DNA of 64,000 nucleotides from CAZGUG01 sp964625335 (GCA_964625335.1 CAZVBE010000001.1:111293-175292); one strand, 5' to 3'; shown: positions 52,347 through 60,845, numbered from the stretch's first letter. Notes: generated from the sequence alone by a model not told the origin. Numbers and translations: made by a program.

Positions 52347-53051
52347 GTGAATACTGCTTTTAAAGTAACAAAATACCAACTGTATTATTCTTATAAAGGT
52401 GTAATGGCATTTTACGCCATAATATTTTTGATAGCATCGGCTACGGCAGTCTTAAGCATTAAAGCGTCGGGAAAAGTGACCTTTGGAGGCCTGGGAGCGG
52501 CAACGGTAATATTTCTGTTTATAGCAGGATTAGACTGGTTTAAATCAAGCTTTAAGTTTACTATGGCAAATAATGTACCAAGAAGGGAATTTTATTATGG
52601 CACTATGGCTGCTTTTGTGATATTGGCTGCATTTATGGCATTGGTGGATACGGTGTTAAGCGGTATTCTTAGCCTGATAATCTCCTATGAAAGTCTCGTT
52701 GTGCAGCTTTATGGGAGCAGTACTTATTTGGCCGGGCTTTTATGGTCTTTTGGGTTATATACCTTATTTGTTTGCCTGGGCTGGTTTATTACTATGATAT
52801 ATTACAGAGCTAATAAGCTCATGAAGATTATCATCACTATTATTCCGTTTGTAACGGGCATATTATTTGGATATATTGAGAGGCAGACAGGAGGAGTAAT
52901 GAGCAGAGCTATTTTAGATTTTATTGGCAGGGCGATGGGTTTTGCTTATAATAATAACACCTATATGGCAACATTTAGCTTTTTGGCAGCTGCAGCGGTG
53001 CTGCTATCATTCTGCTTTTTACTGATACGCAGAGTTCCCGTAAAGGACTAA
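52347..53051 (+). CDS. ABC transporter permease
   Basis: The 234-residue protein has six hydrophobic segments (for example MAFYAIIFLIASATAVLSI, FVILAAFMALVDTVLSGIL and LWSFGLYTLFVCLGWFITMIYY) and no recognisable enzymatic motif. It is the membrane partner of the preceding ATPase. GTG 52347 is seven bases after GGGGAGGGG; the frame is open from 52326, where it would overlap the ATPase stop. A strong terminator follows. Confidence 0.85.
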   Translation: MNTAFKVTKYQLYYSYKGVMAFYAIIFLIASATAVLSIKASGKVTFGGLGAATVIFLFIAGLDWFKSSFKFTMANNVPRREFYYGTMAAFVILAAFMALVDTVLSGILSLIISYESLVVQLYGSSTYLAGLLWSFGLYTLFVCLGWFITMIYYRANKLMKIIITIIPFVTGILFGYIERQTGGVMSRAILDFIGRAMGFAYNNNTYMATFSFLAAAAVLLSFCFLLIRRVPVKD

Positions 53052-53061
53052 ACAAAAGTGA

Positions 53062-53107
53062 AAAGCTCATGCCCAGGCATAACTGGGTATGAGCTTTAAT
53101 TTTTTTG
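53062..53107 (+). terminator. Terminator of the GntR-ABC operon
   Basis: AAAGCTCAT-g-CCCAG, loop, CTGGG-t-ATGAGCTTT, then AATTTTTTT. Stem of 14 bp with one mismatch and a long U-tract. Confidence 0.9.
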
Positions 53108-53125
53108 CGCAGGATTTGCATGTAT

Positions 53126-53560
53126 CTAATAACTGCTGTAAAAAGTCGGCCCTCCGAAGGTTTCATTGCCGGCAGCTTCCTCATTATTGGGCTTTATCCT
53201 GTTAACAGGTTCAGGTGTTTTGACGTTTTTTACTGATGCTGGGGACAATTTATTGCCGGGTCGCATATTCTCCGGCTCTGACACCAATCCCCCTTCATGG
53301 ATAATAATGTTGTCATATTTTATATTTTGACAATTCACCCTGCCCGAATGGAATACCTCGATATTTTTGCTTTCCAGACTGCCGTTTAGCACACCATATA
53401 CCTCTATGGATGTGGTTGCTATAGTACCCTGAAAAATACCGGAATCCGCAATAATTACTTTTTCTGCATGATTAATGGAACCATCTATTCTCCCGCGTAT
53501 TATAACAGTTCCCTGATCTTTTCCAGGATTACGATTTTTTTTGCGGTTTATTTTAAACAT
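53126..53560 (-). CDS. Bactofilin family cytoskeletal protein
   Basis: The 144-residue protein has the bactofilin beta-helix core: TVIIRGRIDGSINHAEKVIIADSGIFQGTIATTSIEVYGVLNGSLESKNIEVFHSGRV, with a hydrophobic pattern repeating about every 17 residues. It has a basic N-terminus (KINRKKNRNPGK) and a disordered C-terminal tail. Bactofilins polymerise without nucleotides and scaffold envelope or cell-shape enzymes. TAGGAGG precedes the ATG. The next gene on the same strand upstream is an actin-like ATPase. Confidence 0.9.
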   Translation of the reverse strand: MFKINRKKNRNPGKDQGTVIIRGRIDGSINHAEKVIIADSGIFQGTIATTSIEVYGVLNGSLESKNIEVFHSGRVNCQNIKYDNIIIHEGGLVSEPENMRPGNKLSPASVKNVKTPEPVNRIKPNNEEAAGNETFGGPTFYSSY

Positions 53561-53615
53561 TATGTGCCTCCTAAGCTATTGACGGCTATTAACGAACTGT
53601 AATTTTAAAGATAAG

Positions 53616-54617
53616 TTATTCGTTCAGCGAACCCCAATACCGGTTTGCCCATGCCAGATAGCCGCGGCAGTTTGCCGTTATCGGTTCGGGCGTAAGCTGG
53701 GCCTGCGACAGTTTCGGCAGTACATAGGAACTGACTGCCTGACCTCCGCCGCCGCTGAGGACTAAATTGTCAAAATCGGTGGTTTTCCAGTTGGAGTTAA
53801 TTGTTACCAGGATATTTATCGCCAGCTTTTGAAAGGCGTTGTTAATAATATCAGTAATGTCAATGGTTTCGCCGGCAACATTTATTTTTCCCCTTATTAC
53901 TATACTGTCCAAGTCATAGCTTTCCTTTTCCAATCCATACGTTGTGGCAAGGTATGAAGCAATATCGCCGTAGGCTGTCACCAGTCCGAGGGGAACGGTT
54001 TTACTTTTTTCGGGTATGTATTCCGAGTCTTCAACGGATGCCAGATCAGTCGTCCTAAAGCCCACATCAATTATACCGGTACGCCCTTCCAGCGGGTCGG
54101 TTATCTGACCCAGGGAATTCAAGTATACCGACCAGTATGTGCCAAGGGGCTGCGGTACTACTTCCACAGCATCGATGTCAATTTTAACCTCCTGTGGTTT
54201 GCCTTCGCTGTGGATGGTTATCATCTTTTCACCCTTTACCCTTTCGGCTAAGTCGTCGGCCAGATGCATTCTTTCTACCGGAAGGCCGGTTATAACCCTG
54301 AACTTATTGACCGGGTTAGAGCAAAAAGGACTAAGGGCACTGAAGAAAAGGGTTTCGAGGTCATCGCTTATTGCCCTTGTATACGAGAGGTCCCGGTGCG
54401 CAAATTTTGAGTGTCTGATTGCGGATTTCCCAACAAAATAGAGTTCATCGCCAATACTGATTTTCAGGTCATCAACTACAGACAGTTCTGCAGCCATTAC
54501 ATTAAAGGTTGGTTTGCTATGTCCTTCACCAACAACGCTTGGAAAGGAATAACCGGTTTTTCCGTCTGTAACCTTAACGAACCCATAACCAACATCAAGT
54601 CCTATTAGCTTTGTCAT
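53616..54617 (-). CDS. ParM/Alp-type actin-like ATPase
   Basis: The 333-residue protein has the actin-fold signature motifs of ParM-like proteins: phosphate 1 loop IGLDVGYGFVKV, phosphate 2 loop GIIDVGFRTTDLA, and adenosine motif LVLSGGGGQAV. It ends without a known partner domain. Such filaments segregate plasmids or organise phage and cell structures, but no ParR or replication gene lies beside it here, so it seems chromosomal. AAGGAGG precedes the ATG. It is 55 bp upstream of the bactofilin gene on the same strand. Confidence 0.87.
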   Translation of the reverse strand: MTKLIGLDVGYGFVKVTDGKTGYSFPSVVGEGHSKPTFNVMAAELSVVDDLKISIGDELYFVGKSAIRHSKFAHRDLSYTRAISDDLETLFFSALSPFCSNPVNKFRVITGLPVERMHLADDLAERVKGEKMITIHSEGKPQEVKIDIDAVEVVPQPLGTYWSVYLNSLGQITDPLEGRTGIIDVGFRTTDLASVEDSEYIPEKSKTVPLGLVTAYGDIASYLATTYGLEKESYDLDSIVIRGKINVAGETIDITDIINNAFQKLAINILVTINSNWKTTDFDNLVLSGGGGQAVSSYVLPKLSQAQLTPEPITANCRGYLAWANRYWGSLNE

Positions 54618-54959
54618 AATTATACCTCCTTAATATTTTTTGTTTTTACATCATAGTGATAAAACTGTTAATAATAGAATCAGGATAAGTGCCTGACAGC
54701 ACAATCTGTGCTCTAAATCGGCTGCCCAGGGTATGATTTCAACCTATATATCCTCTGAAGGATATAAAAATGCGCATATTCTAGTATAATTATCGGCAAA
54801 CATAACAAAATATACTAATTTTATTATAACATTTTTCAAATAATTATCAACAATGATATATTACGACAAAGTTTTTAGCCATGCATAGAAAATATTCACA
54901 AAATCAAAATTTGAAAATAGACTGATAGTATGAGAAAAAATTATGAAAGGATGATTGCC
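54618..54959. other. AT-rich divergent spacer
   Basis: About 340 bases between the actin-like gene and the two-P-loop ATPase. It is strongly AT-rich and contains one perfect palindrome (54747-54766). I see no ORF or RNA gene. Confidence 0.6.
54747..54766. promoter_or_regulatory. Perfect palindrome in the divergent spacer
   Basis: TATATCCT, CTGA, AGGATATA: eight-base perfect arms. No U-tract follows, so an operator serving one or both divergent genes is more likely than a terminator. Confidence 0.45.
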
Positions 54960-56036
54960 GTGGCAGGAAGAGTAAGAAAAATGTTTCCCGGGGGCAATAC
55001 TGCCCAGGGATTTTATTCATATTACAGATATATTATATCCGGGGATGCAAAGCGTATCTTTGTAATTAAGGGTGGGCCGGGGGTAGGCAAATCCAGCTTT
55101 ATGAAAAAAATAGCCGTAGAGATGACAGGGCTTGGCTTTGATGTGGAGCTGCACTACTGCTCTTCGGATAACGATTCCCTTGATGCGGTTGTTATTGAAA
55201 ACCTTAAAATAGCACTGCTTGACGGTACCGCCCCGCATGTGGTGGATCCCAGGTATCCCGGGGCCATTGATGAGATAATAAATTTTGGGGAGTTTTGGGA
55301 TGTAGAAGCATTGGAGAAATGCAGGGAGAGTATAGTAAAATACAGCAGGGAAATCAGCGGGTATTTTGCCAGGGCCTACAAACTGCTGGCAGCGGCAAAA
55401 CTTGTTATGGATGATATAGAGGAAAAATACGGTTTATGTATGGACAATGGCAGGGCAAACCTTGTAGCCGAAGAATGGGCCGGGGAAATATTTGATGGAT
55501 GGCCGGTTTCGGCTGTGCCCGGAAAACAGCGTCATCTATTCGCCAGCGCATATACGCCGGGAGGCTTTGTTGATTATTCGGATTCTATAATTAAAAGTGT
55601 TCAGAGGATATATAGTATTGCAGGATATCCCGGGACCGGGAAAACCTATTTTTTGAATAAACTTGCCGGCAGTGCGATAGAAAGAGGCGTTAAGGTTGAA
55701 TATTTCCACTCGCCTTTAAAACCACATAAGTTAAGCACAATAGTGCTCGATGAATTGGATATAGCTGTCACCTGCAGTGCCGGGGGCAACAACGGAGTCC
55801 ACAGGTTCTTGGACTTGAATTTGATGCTGGACCGAGACAGACTGAAGGGTATTACAGAGGATATTGAAAGGGATATGCATCTGTATGAGGAGTTGATAAC
55901 GGAAGCTACAGCAGCCATTTCGGGCGCCAAGAAGACACACGACAGGCTTGAGGAGTACTATATTGACAATATGGATTTCCAAGCCATAGACAGGATGAGG
56001 GATAAAATCCTGGAAAGGATTTTGGAATACAGATAA
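54960..56036 (+). CDS. Tandem P-loop ATPase (PRK06851-like), unknown function
   Basis: The 358-residue protein holds two nucleotide-binding units. The first Walker A, GGPGVGKSS, is at about residues 38-46. The second, GYPGTGKTYF, is near residue 221. Each unit starts with a similar strand (RIFVIKGGPG and RIYSIAGYPG), so the protein looks like an internal duplication. Between them is a helical region. Such proteins occur widely in Clostridia without a known role. The start is uncertain: GTG 54960, after AAAGGATG, gives MAGRVRKMFPGGNT; ATG 54930 has no ribosome site. A terminator follows. Confidence 0.8.
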   Translation: MAGRVRKMFPGGNTAQGFYSYYRYIISGDAKRIFVIKGGPGVGKSSFMKKIAVEMTGLGFDVELHYCSSDNDSLDAVVIENLKIALLDGTAPHVVDPRYPGAIDEIINFGEFWDVEALEKCRESIVKYSREISGYFARAYKLLAAAKLVMDDIEEKYGLCMDNGRANLVAEEWAGEIFDGWPVSAVPGKQRHLFASAYTPGGFVDYSDSIIKSVQRIYSIAGYPGTGKTYFLNKLAGSAIERGVKVEYFHSPLKPHKLSTIVLDELDIAVTCSAGGNNGVHRFLDLNLMLDRDRLKGITEDIERDMHLYEELITEATAAISGAKKTHDRLEEYYIDNMDFQAIDRMRDKILERILEYR

Positions 56037-56044
56037 CCACCCAG

Positions 56045-56082
56045 ACCGGGGCAGTGAAAAAAGACGCTACCCCGGTTTTTTT
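56045..56082 (+). terminator. Terminator of the two-P-loop ATPase gene
   Basis: ACCGGGG and CCCCGGT form the stem around an 18-base loop, followed by seven T (56076-56082). Confidence 0.85.
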
Positions 56083-56086
56083 GGTA

Positions 56087-56135
56087 TTGACAAAAACGGT
56101 TATTTCGTTTAATATTTAGATATAAATCTAAATAT
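56087..56135 (+). promoter_or_regulatory. sdpRI-type promoter with 24-bp operator
   Basis: TTGACA (56087-56092), 17 bases, TAATAT (56110-56115). ATATTTAGAT (56112-56121), ATAA, ATCTAAATAT (56126-56135) is a perfect palindrome overlapping the -10 box, and ATCTAAATATCT continues the pattern to 56145. This fits autorepression by the downstream ArsR-type protein. Confidence 0.85.
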
Positions 56136-56169
56136 CTAAATATCTGTTGTGGCAGGGGAGGGTGATGTT

Positions 56170-56427
56170 TTGCTTGGAGATACCTTTAAGGCATTGTCTG
56201 ATAAAACCAGAAGAGAGATACTGCTCATGCTAAAAAGTAATGATATGACCGCCGGTGAAATAGCCGAAAGGTTTTCAACAACCCACGCAACTATTTCCCA
56301 TCATCTCAAAATGTTAAGGGATGTAAATCTTGTATCGGTGGAAAGGCGGGGTCAGCACATAATATATTCGTTGAATACGACAGTTTTTCAGGACCTGTTG
56401 ACCTGGCTTGTTAATTTTAAGGAATAG
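56170..56427 (+). CDS. ArsR family autorepressor, SdpR-like
   Basis: The 85-residue protein is a minimal ArsR winged helix: FKALSDKTRREILLMLKSNDMTAGEIAERF, recognition helix TTHATISHHLKMLRDVNLV, wing VERRGQHIIYSLN. It lacks the Cys residues of metal-sensing ArsR proteins. With the SdpI-like gene next to it, it resembles SdpR, which is inactivated at the membrane by SdpI. The start is TTG 56170, eight bases after GGGGAGG; GTG 56149 is in frame but has no site. A perfect palindrome overlaps its promoter. Confidence 0.88.
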   Translation: MLGDTFKALSDKTRREILLMLKSNDMTAGEIAERFSTTHATISHHLKMLRDVNLVSVERRGQHIIYSLNTTVFQDLLTWLVNFKE

Positions 56428-56440
56428 GAGGTAAATTACG

Positions 56441-57097
56441 TTGAAAAAATTACGCAATAACCCCATAATGCTCATTATACTGGTTGTGGTATGCGCTGTG
56501 GCCATCTATGCCTATGTAAAGCTTCCCGCTGACGGTCAGTATCCTGTACACTGGTCCTTTAACGGTGAGCCCGACAGGTACGGTTCCAAGTTTGAGGCTG
56601 TATCTTTAGGCCCCATAGTTTCGGTTTTGATATATGTTTTGGCTGTGGTGCTGCCCGGGTTGGATCCCAAAAGGACCAATTATGATAGGTTCAAGAAGGA
56701 GTACATTCTACTAATGCAGGCAGTAATGGGTTTTCTGGCGCTGGTATATATAATCTCAATTATGGCTGCCTTTGGCAAGCAGGTGAATATCACCCTGTGG
56801 GTCAACGCAATGGTAGGTGTATTGTTCATAGTTCTGGGCAACTATTTGAGCAGGATTAAGCAAAGCTGGTTTGTGGGCATAAAAACACCCTGGACTCTAT
56901 CCAACGAAAAGGTCTGGGATAAAACCCACCGTTTTGGCGGCAGGATGTTCGTAATACTTGGAGTTATTTTTGTAATAAACGCATTTGTAGGTTTTATCAC
57001 CAATGGTATAATATTTCTTGTACTGATCCTTGGATTAGCGTTTTCTCCGGTTGTATACTCCTATATAGTATACAAACAGTTGGAAAGGAAAGCATGA
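56441..57097 (+). CDS. SdpI/DUF1648 family membrane protein
   Basis: The 218-residue protein has the DUF1648 start (VKLPADGQYPVHWSFNGEPDRYGSKFEA) and the SdpI C-terminal block (NYLSRIKQSWFVGIKTPWTLSNEKVWDKTHRFGGRMFV). About six membrane spans are visible. SdpI of Bacillus gives immunity to the SdpC toxin and sequesters SdpR. No toxin gene is present here, so this is probably a solitary immunity or signal-transduction pair. The start is TTG 56441 after GGAGGT. Confidence 0.9.
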   Translation: MKKLRNNPIMLIILVVVCAVAIYAYVKLPADGQYPVHWSFNGEPDRYGSKFEAVSLGPIVSVLIYVLAVVLPGLDPKRTNYDRFKKEYILLMQAVMGFLALVYIISIMAAFGKQVNITLWVNAMVGVLFIVLGNYLSRIKQSWFVGIKTPWTLSNEKVWDKTHRFGGRMFVILGVIFVINAFVGFITNGIIFLVLILGLAFSPVVYSYIVYKQLERKA

Positions 57098-57227
57098 AGA
57101 GTGTCCTTGAGGGGGCATTCTTTCGGTTAATACCTGTTTACACTGATAAGAACAGTGGTATAATATATTTATACCCCCATACCCTATATTATGAATTATT
57201 TAACAGCAGTGGAAGGGAGAGATATCG

Positions 57228-57452
57228 ATGCCGATATACGAATATGCTTGCGAGAAGTGCGGTAAAACCTTTGAAAAACTGGTCAGGACTTCGGACGGGG
57301 AGAAAAAAGTGGAATGTCCGGGTTGCAAAAGCAGTAAGGTAAAGAGAGTATTTTCCGTTTTCGGAGTTGGCGGAAACGCAGGGGGCAAAGGTAACAATGC
57401 GCTTCCCTGTGGCGCCGATAGGGCCAATGGTCCGGCCTGTGGCGGCGGGTGA
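57228..57452 (+). CDS. FmdB family zinc-ribbon protein
   Basis: The 74-residue protein starts MPIYEYACEKCGKTFEKL and has two CxxC knuckles (CEKC and CPGC) of an FmdB-type zinc ribbon, followed by a Gly/Ala-rich tail with two further Cys. FmdB proteins are putative regulators first noted beside formamidase genes. AAGGGAG precedes the ATG, and TATAAT is visible around 57160. It is convergent with tyrS across a shared hairpin. Confidence 0.88.
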   Translation: MPIYEYACEKCGKTFEKLVRTSDGEKKVECPGCKSSKVKRVFSVFGVGGNAGGKGNNALPCGADRANGPACGGG

Positions 57453-57480
57453 GGTTTATAGAGGTCCCGGTCCGGGACAT

Positions 57481-57512
57481 AAAAAGGGCAGCCTAATGGG
57501 GCTGCCCTTTAA
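57481..57512. terminator. Bidirectional terminator between fmdB-like gene and tyrS
   Basis: AAAGGGCAGCC (57483-57493) and GGCTGCCCTTT (57500-57510) are exact complements. On the minus strand the arm runs into TTTTT, which suits tyrS. Confidence 0.85.
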
Positions 57513-57524
57513 TTGTTGCGCCTA

Positions 57525-58751
57525 TTATACAATCTTAACAAGGTGGTATACTTTTTTACCCTTTCTGAGCATAAGGGCTCCATCGGTAAAATTCTTTTCT
57601 GTAACTGTAAAGTCAATGTCCTCAACCCGTTCTTCCCCCATATACAGGCCGCCCTGCTGTACAAGGCGTCTTCCTTCTCCCCTGGAGGCTGTAAGTCCCA
57701 CATCCGCCAGAAGGGTTAATATGTTGATGCCTTCCTGCAGTTTTGACCTGGGGATTTCTGTGGTTGGAGCCGAAGCCAAATCCGAACCGCTCGAGAAAAG
57801 TGCTCTGGCTGCGGCCTGGGCTTTTTCCGCTTCTTCTTCGCCGTGGACCATTCTGGTAAGTTCATAGGCAAGGGCTTCCTTGGCCTCATTTATACGCGCC
57901 CCCTCCAGGGAACCCAGCCTTTTTACCTCTTCCATCGGGAGGAAGGTTAACAGGGCGAGGCATTTTTCTACATCCCTGTCGTCAACATTCCTCCAGTACT
58001 GGTAGAAGTCATAGGGGGGCGTCTTTTTCGCGTCAAGCCATATGGCTCCGGATTCGGTTTTGCCCATCTTTTTGCCTTCGCTGGTGGTGAGCAGCGTAAA
58101 GGTAAGACCATAGGCCGGGGCGCTCTCCACCTTCCGTATCAGGTCAACGCCGCCCAGTATGTTGGACCATTGGTCGGTTCCTCCCATCTGCATCTTACAG
58201 TTATATTTTTTGTAAAGCTGCAGAAAATCGTAGGACTGCATTATCATATAGTTGAATTCAAGGAAGGTAAGGCCTGTTTCCAGCCTTTCCTTGTAACACT
58301 CCGCCGAAAGCATCCTGTTAATTGAAAAATGGCGGCCAATATCCCTAAGGAAGGAAATGTAGTTTAGATCCAGCAGCCAATCGGCGTTGTTGGCCATTAT
58401 TGCTTTGTCGTTACTAAAGTCGATAAGGCGGGAAAACTGCACCTTAAACCTTTCGGCGTTATGCCGTATTTGCTCCTGGGTGAGCATTTTACGCATATCT
58501 GTTTTGCCCGAGGGGTCTCCCACCATGGTGGTCCCTCCGCCCAGCAGTACTATGGGCCTGTGACCGGCCCGCTGCATATGCGCCATTGTTATCATCTGAA
58601 GGTAATGACCTACATGCAGGCTGTCGGCAGTGGGGTCAAATCCAATATAGAAGGTCACGGATTCTTTGCCCAGCAGCTCCCTTATCTCTTCCTCATGGGT
58701 TGCCTGCTCGATAAATCCCCTTTCCGTAAGGGTATCGTATACGTTTTTCAT
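57525..58751 (-). CDS. tyrS: Tyrosyl-tRNA synthetase
   Basis: The 408-residue enzyme is a class I synthetase. The HIGH-like motif is HVGH (residues 46-49), tRNA and tyrosine contacts include GGTDQWSNILGG, and the KMSKS-like loop is KMGKT. The C-terminus carries an S4 RNA-binding domain (EGRRLVQQGGLYMGEERVED). Length and layout fit the TyrZ/TyrS2 branch as well as TyrS. ATG 58751 follows GGGAGG; the open frame continues upstream only through the leader. A T-box with a UAC specifier precedes it. Confidence 0.94.
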   Translation of the reverse strand: MKNVYDTLTERGFIEQATHEEEIRELLGKESVTFYIGFDPTADSLHVGHYLQMITMAHMQRAGHRPIVLLGGGTTMVGDPSGKTDMRKMLTQEQIRHNAERFKVQFSRLIDFSNDKAIMANNADWLLDLNYISFLRDIGRHFSINRMLSAECYKERLETGLTFLEFNYMIMQSYDFLQLYKKYNCKMQMGGTDQWSNILGGVDLIRKVESAPAYGLTFTLLTTSEGKKMGKTESGAIWLDAKKTPPYDFYQYWRNVDDRDVEKCLALLTFLPMEEVKRLGSLEGARINEAKEALAYELTRMVHGEEEAEKAQAAARALFSSGSDLASAPTTEIPRSKLQEGINILTLLADVGLTASRGEGRRLVQQGGLYMGEERVEDIDFTVTEKNFTDGALMLRKGKKVYHLVKIV

Positions 58752-58785
58752 TCTAAAACCTCCCGTAGGTTGATGTGAAATAAAA

Positions 58786-59005
58786 AGGGTTTTCCCGTCT
58801 AAGGACGAGAAAACCCGTGGTACCACCTTACTTTGCATCTTCGATGCCTCTTTGCCGCGTTAACGTGCGATATCCGCCCCTTTTCGGGGAACTCCGGAGT
58901 TGTAATTCGCAGTTCCTGTGTACTGCAGCCCTTTCACCAACCGGGCTGCTCTCTTTTGCTGTAACCACAAGATGCTACTGGCTTCCTTCATAGTTCTGTC
59001 GTTAT
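58786..59005 (-). promoter_or_regulatory. T-box riboswitch of tyrS
   Basis: On the minus strand the leader ends with the T-box core TGGTACCACG (58816-58825) and a terminator whose stem GGGTTTTCTCGTC/GACGGGAAAACCC is followed by TTTTTATTTC. Upstream are an AGAGAG box and a stem I with the Tyr codon TAC (58902-58904) in the specifier position, followed by A. Uncharged tRNA-Tyr should favour the antiterminator and raise tyrS transcription. Confidence 0.93.
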
Positions 59006-59221
59006 TATAATTGATTATATACTAGCATATTATACGCAGTTATGGCAATAGTCAAAAGAAAGAATCCCAGACCTTGGTGTTTGCAAGTCTAAATCGTCAT
59101 AGATGGGGTTTAATTGCAAGGGGACAGGTGCTTTGTTTGATAATTGGAATACTATCGTAAAGATAATTGCGTGCTTAATGCCTGTGGAAAGGATAGTGCA
59201 ATTAAGATACTTTTTATTAAA
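59006..59221. other. Spacer upstream of the tyrS leader
   Basis: It holds the probable tyrS promoter on the minus strand (TTGACT with TATAAT around 59028-59055). The rest shows no ORF or RNA I can support. GGGGACAGGTGCTTTG near 59120 resembles a REP-like fragment. Confidence 0.45.
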
Positions 59222-59527
59222 TCAGTCAAAATGCTTCCAATAAGCAAGCACTATCTCCTGAACAGTGGAATCTGGCGCTACATCATTGTTTATTCTGCTT
59301 TTGTCTTCTTTATCAGTATCAAAAATAATAATTTTTTCATCCCCTATATGAAACCATCCTCTGTCAAAACTCAAAACGATCATATCTTCACCGATGTATC
59401 CCGATTCGTCGGTAATAAGGGTTTCAGTATAATCCTTACCCAATATCCCGACAACGCTATCGGTGGAATCGCCAAGGCATATTCCTCCAAGCTTTTTTGT
59501 GTCTTCAAAGCTTAAACTTTCATGGAT
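59222..59527 (-). pseudogene. Truncated protein fragment (C-terminal 101 codons)
   Basis: The minus strand is open from 59527 to the TGA at 59222. The residues DTKKLGGICLGDSTDSVVGILGKDY followed by MIVLSFDRGWFHIGDEKIIIFD look like a real secreted-protein module of the type LG-S-x-x-V-x-x-x-LG. No ATG, GTG or TTG with a ribosome site exists at the open end; the first usable codon is TTG 59443, in the middle of the module. A 5'-truncated gene is the best reading. The opposite strand is open over much of it but has no plausible composition. Confidence 0.45.
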
Positions 59528-59655
59528 TTAGTACTATAATAATAGTGACGCCAAAAGAACGGCAGATGTTCCATTTAATATTTAATATATCGAACAGGCA
59601 ACCTGCCCTTGTGTTTATTGTTCACAAATAATTATGGTTTGGAGGGTTTAAATCT

Positions 59656-60690
59656 ATGAGATTAGCAGTGGTTGGTTTTGGAGGAGTGGGGAAGGCTTTT
59701 GTTGAACTATTATCGGCCAAGCGGTCTTACCTGCGCAGAGAGGGCCTGGATATTAAGGTTAATTATGTGATAAACAGCCGGGGAGGTATTTATGCACCCC
59801 AAGGAATAGATTACCATGATCTTATAGCGTTTTCAAAAACTTCGGGAGAGCTTGGAGAGTATAAAAACGGAGGCTCCAGGCAAATAACCTTTGACAGTAT
59901 TATGGATAAAAAAGATGTGGACGTGCTTATAGAAATGACACCGACTGACAAGGAGACCGGCGAACCGGGCATGACGTATATAAAAAGGGCCCTGGCAAGT
60001 GGTATCCATGTTATTACCTCCAACAAAGGTCCTGTAATGCTTGCATACAAAAAACTGAACAGACTGGCTGCAAAACACGGTGTACAGTTTGGAATTGGGT
60101 GCACATCCGGCGGGGCACTCCCTACGGTAAACGGCGGCTTGATAGACATGGCCGGATCTAACATACTGTCAATTGAAGGAGTATTAAATGGCACAACAAA
60201 TTTTATACTGGACGAGATGGAACAAAGAGGTATAACATACCAGGAAGCCCTGAAAAAGGCAGTAGAGATTGGCATAGCCGAAACAGATCCGACTTTGGAT
60301 GTGGAAGGCTGGGACACAGCCAGCAAGCTGTTGATACTTACAAATATTTTAATGAATGAAGATAAGACTATACAGGATGTATTGGTGGAAGGTATTACCG
60401 GCATTACGCCGGAGCAAATAGATGAGACTAAAAAAGAGGGCAGGAAATATAAACTTGTGGGAAGAACGGTAAATAGCGATGATAAACTGCATATGACGGT
60501 AAGACCGGAAAAACTGGATAAAAGCCATCCCCTGTACGGAATAGATGGAAGATACAAAGCCGTGAGATATGTTTCGGACACACTGGGCGATTTAACCATA
60601 TCGGGAGGCCCTTCGGGTGTCACACCTGCGGCTGCTTCAGTCCTGAGGGACCTTATGAATATACATAGGGGGTATAGATACTCAAGATAG
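59656..60690 (+). CDS. hom: Homoserine dehydrogenase, short form
   Basis: The 344-residue enzyme reduces aspartate semialdehyde to homoserine. The Rossmann motif is VVGFGGVGKAFVELL, the NAD-side Lys is in VITSNKGPVML, and the catalytic region is GVLNGTTNFIL through DPTLDVEGWDTASKLLIL with the Asp and Lys. It ends without the C-terminal ACT domain present in feedback-regulated enzymes, so threonine inhibition by that route is unlikely. No other threonine or methionine genes lie in the window. GGAGGG precedes the ATG. Confidence 0.92.
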   Translation: MRLAVVGFGGVGKAFVELLSAKRSYLRREGLDIKVNYVINSRGGIYAPQGIDYHDLIAFSKTSGELGEYKNGGSRQITFDSIMDKKDVDVLIEMTPTDKETGEPGMTYIKRALASGIHVITSNKGPVMLAYKKLNRLAAKHGVQFGIGCTSGGALPTVNGGLIDMAGSNILSIEGVLNGTTNFILDEMEQRGITYQEALKKAVEIGIAETDPTLDVEGWDTASKLLILTNILMNEDKTIQDVLVEGITGITPEQIDETKKEGRKYKLVGRTVNSDDKLHMTVRPEKLDKSHPLYGIDGRYKAVRYVSDTLGDLTISGGPSGVTPAAASVLRDLMNIHRGYRYSR

Positions 60691-60795
60691 AGATACAAAT
60701 GGTAAGGGACAGAGTTGCTGTCATAGGTGCATACAATGTACCTGTCCTCCTGTTGGCGTGTCAACAAACTTCTATCTAAAACAGAAAAACATGGT

Positions 60796-60824
60796 TTGAC
60801 AAACTTGTGACAATGAATTAAAAT
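60796..60824 (+). promoter_or_regulatory. Promoter of the second riboswitch operon
   Basis: TTGACA (60796-60801), exactly 17 bases, TAAAAT (60819-60824). It is placed about 20 bases before the aptamer, as in the mod operon. Confidence 0.8.
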
Positions 60825-60845
60825 ATGATTAATAAAATAGATAAC

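Noticed and set aside
53616..54617. Plasmid or prophage origin because of the ParM-like gene
   Set aside because: No replication, ParR, integrase or phage genes are present, and flanking genes are chromosomal.
57094..57342. Small ORF right after the SdpI-like gene
   Set aside because: It overlaps the promoter and start of the well-supported FmdB-like gene and has no family features.
57367..57867. Plus-strand ORF running from the FmdB gene into tyrS
   Set aside because: It crosses a terminator hairpin and is antisense to conserved tyrS sequence.
59144..59515. Plus-strand ORF of 123 codons upstream of hom
   Set aside because: It overlaps the more protein-like minus-strand fragment, has no ribosome site and has shadow composition.
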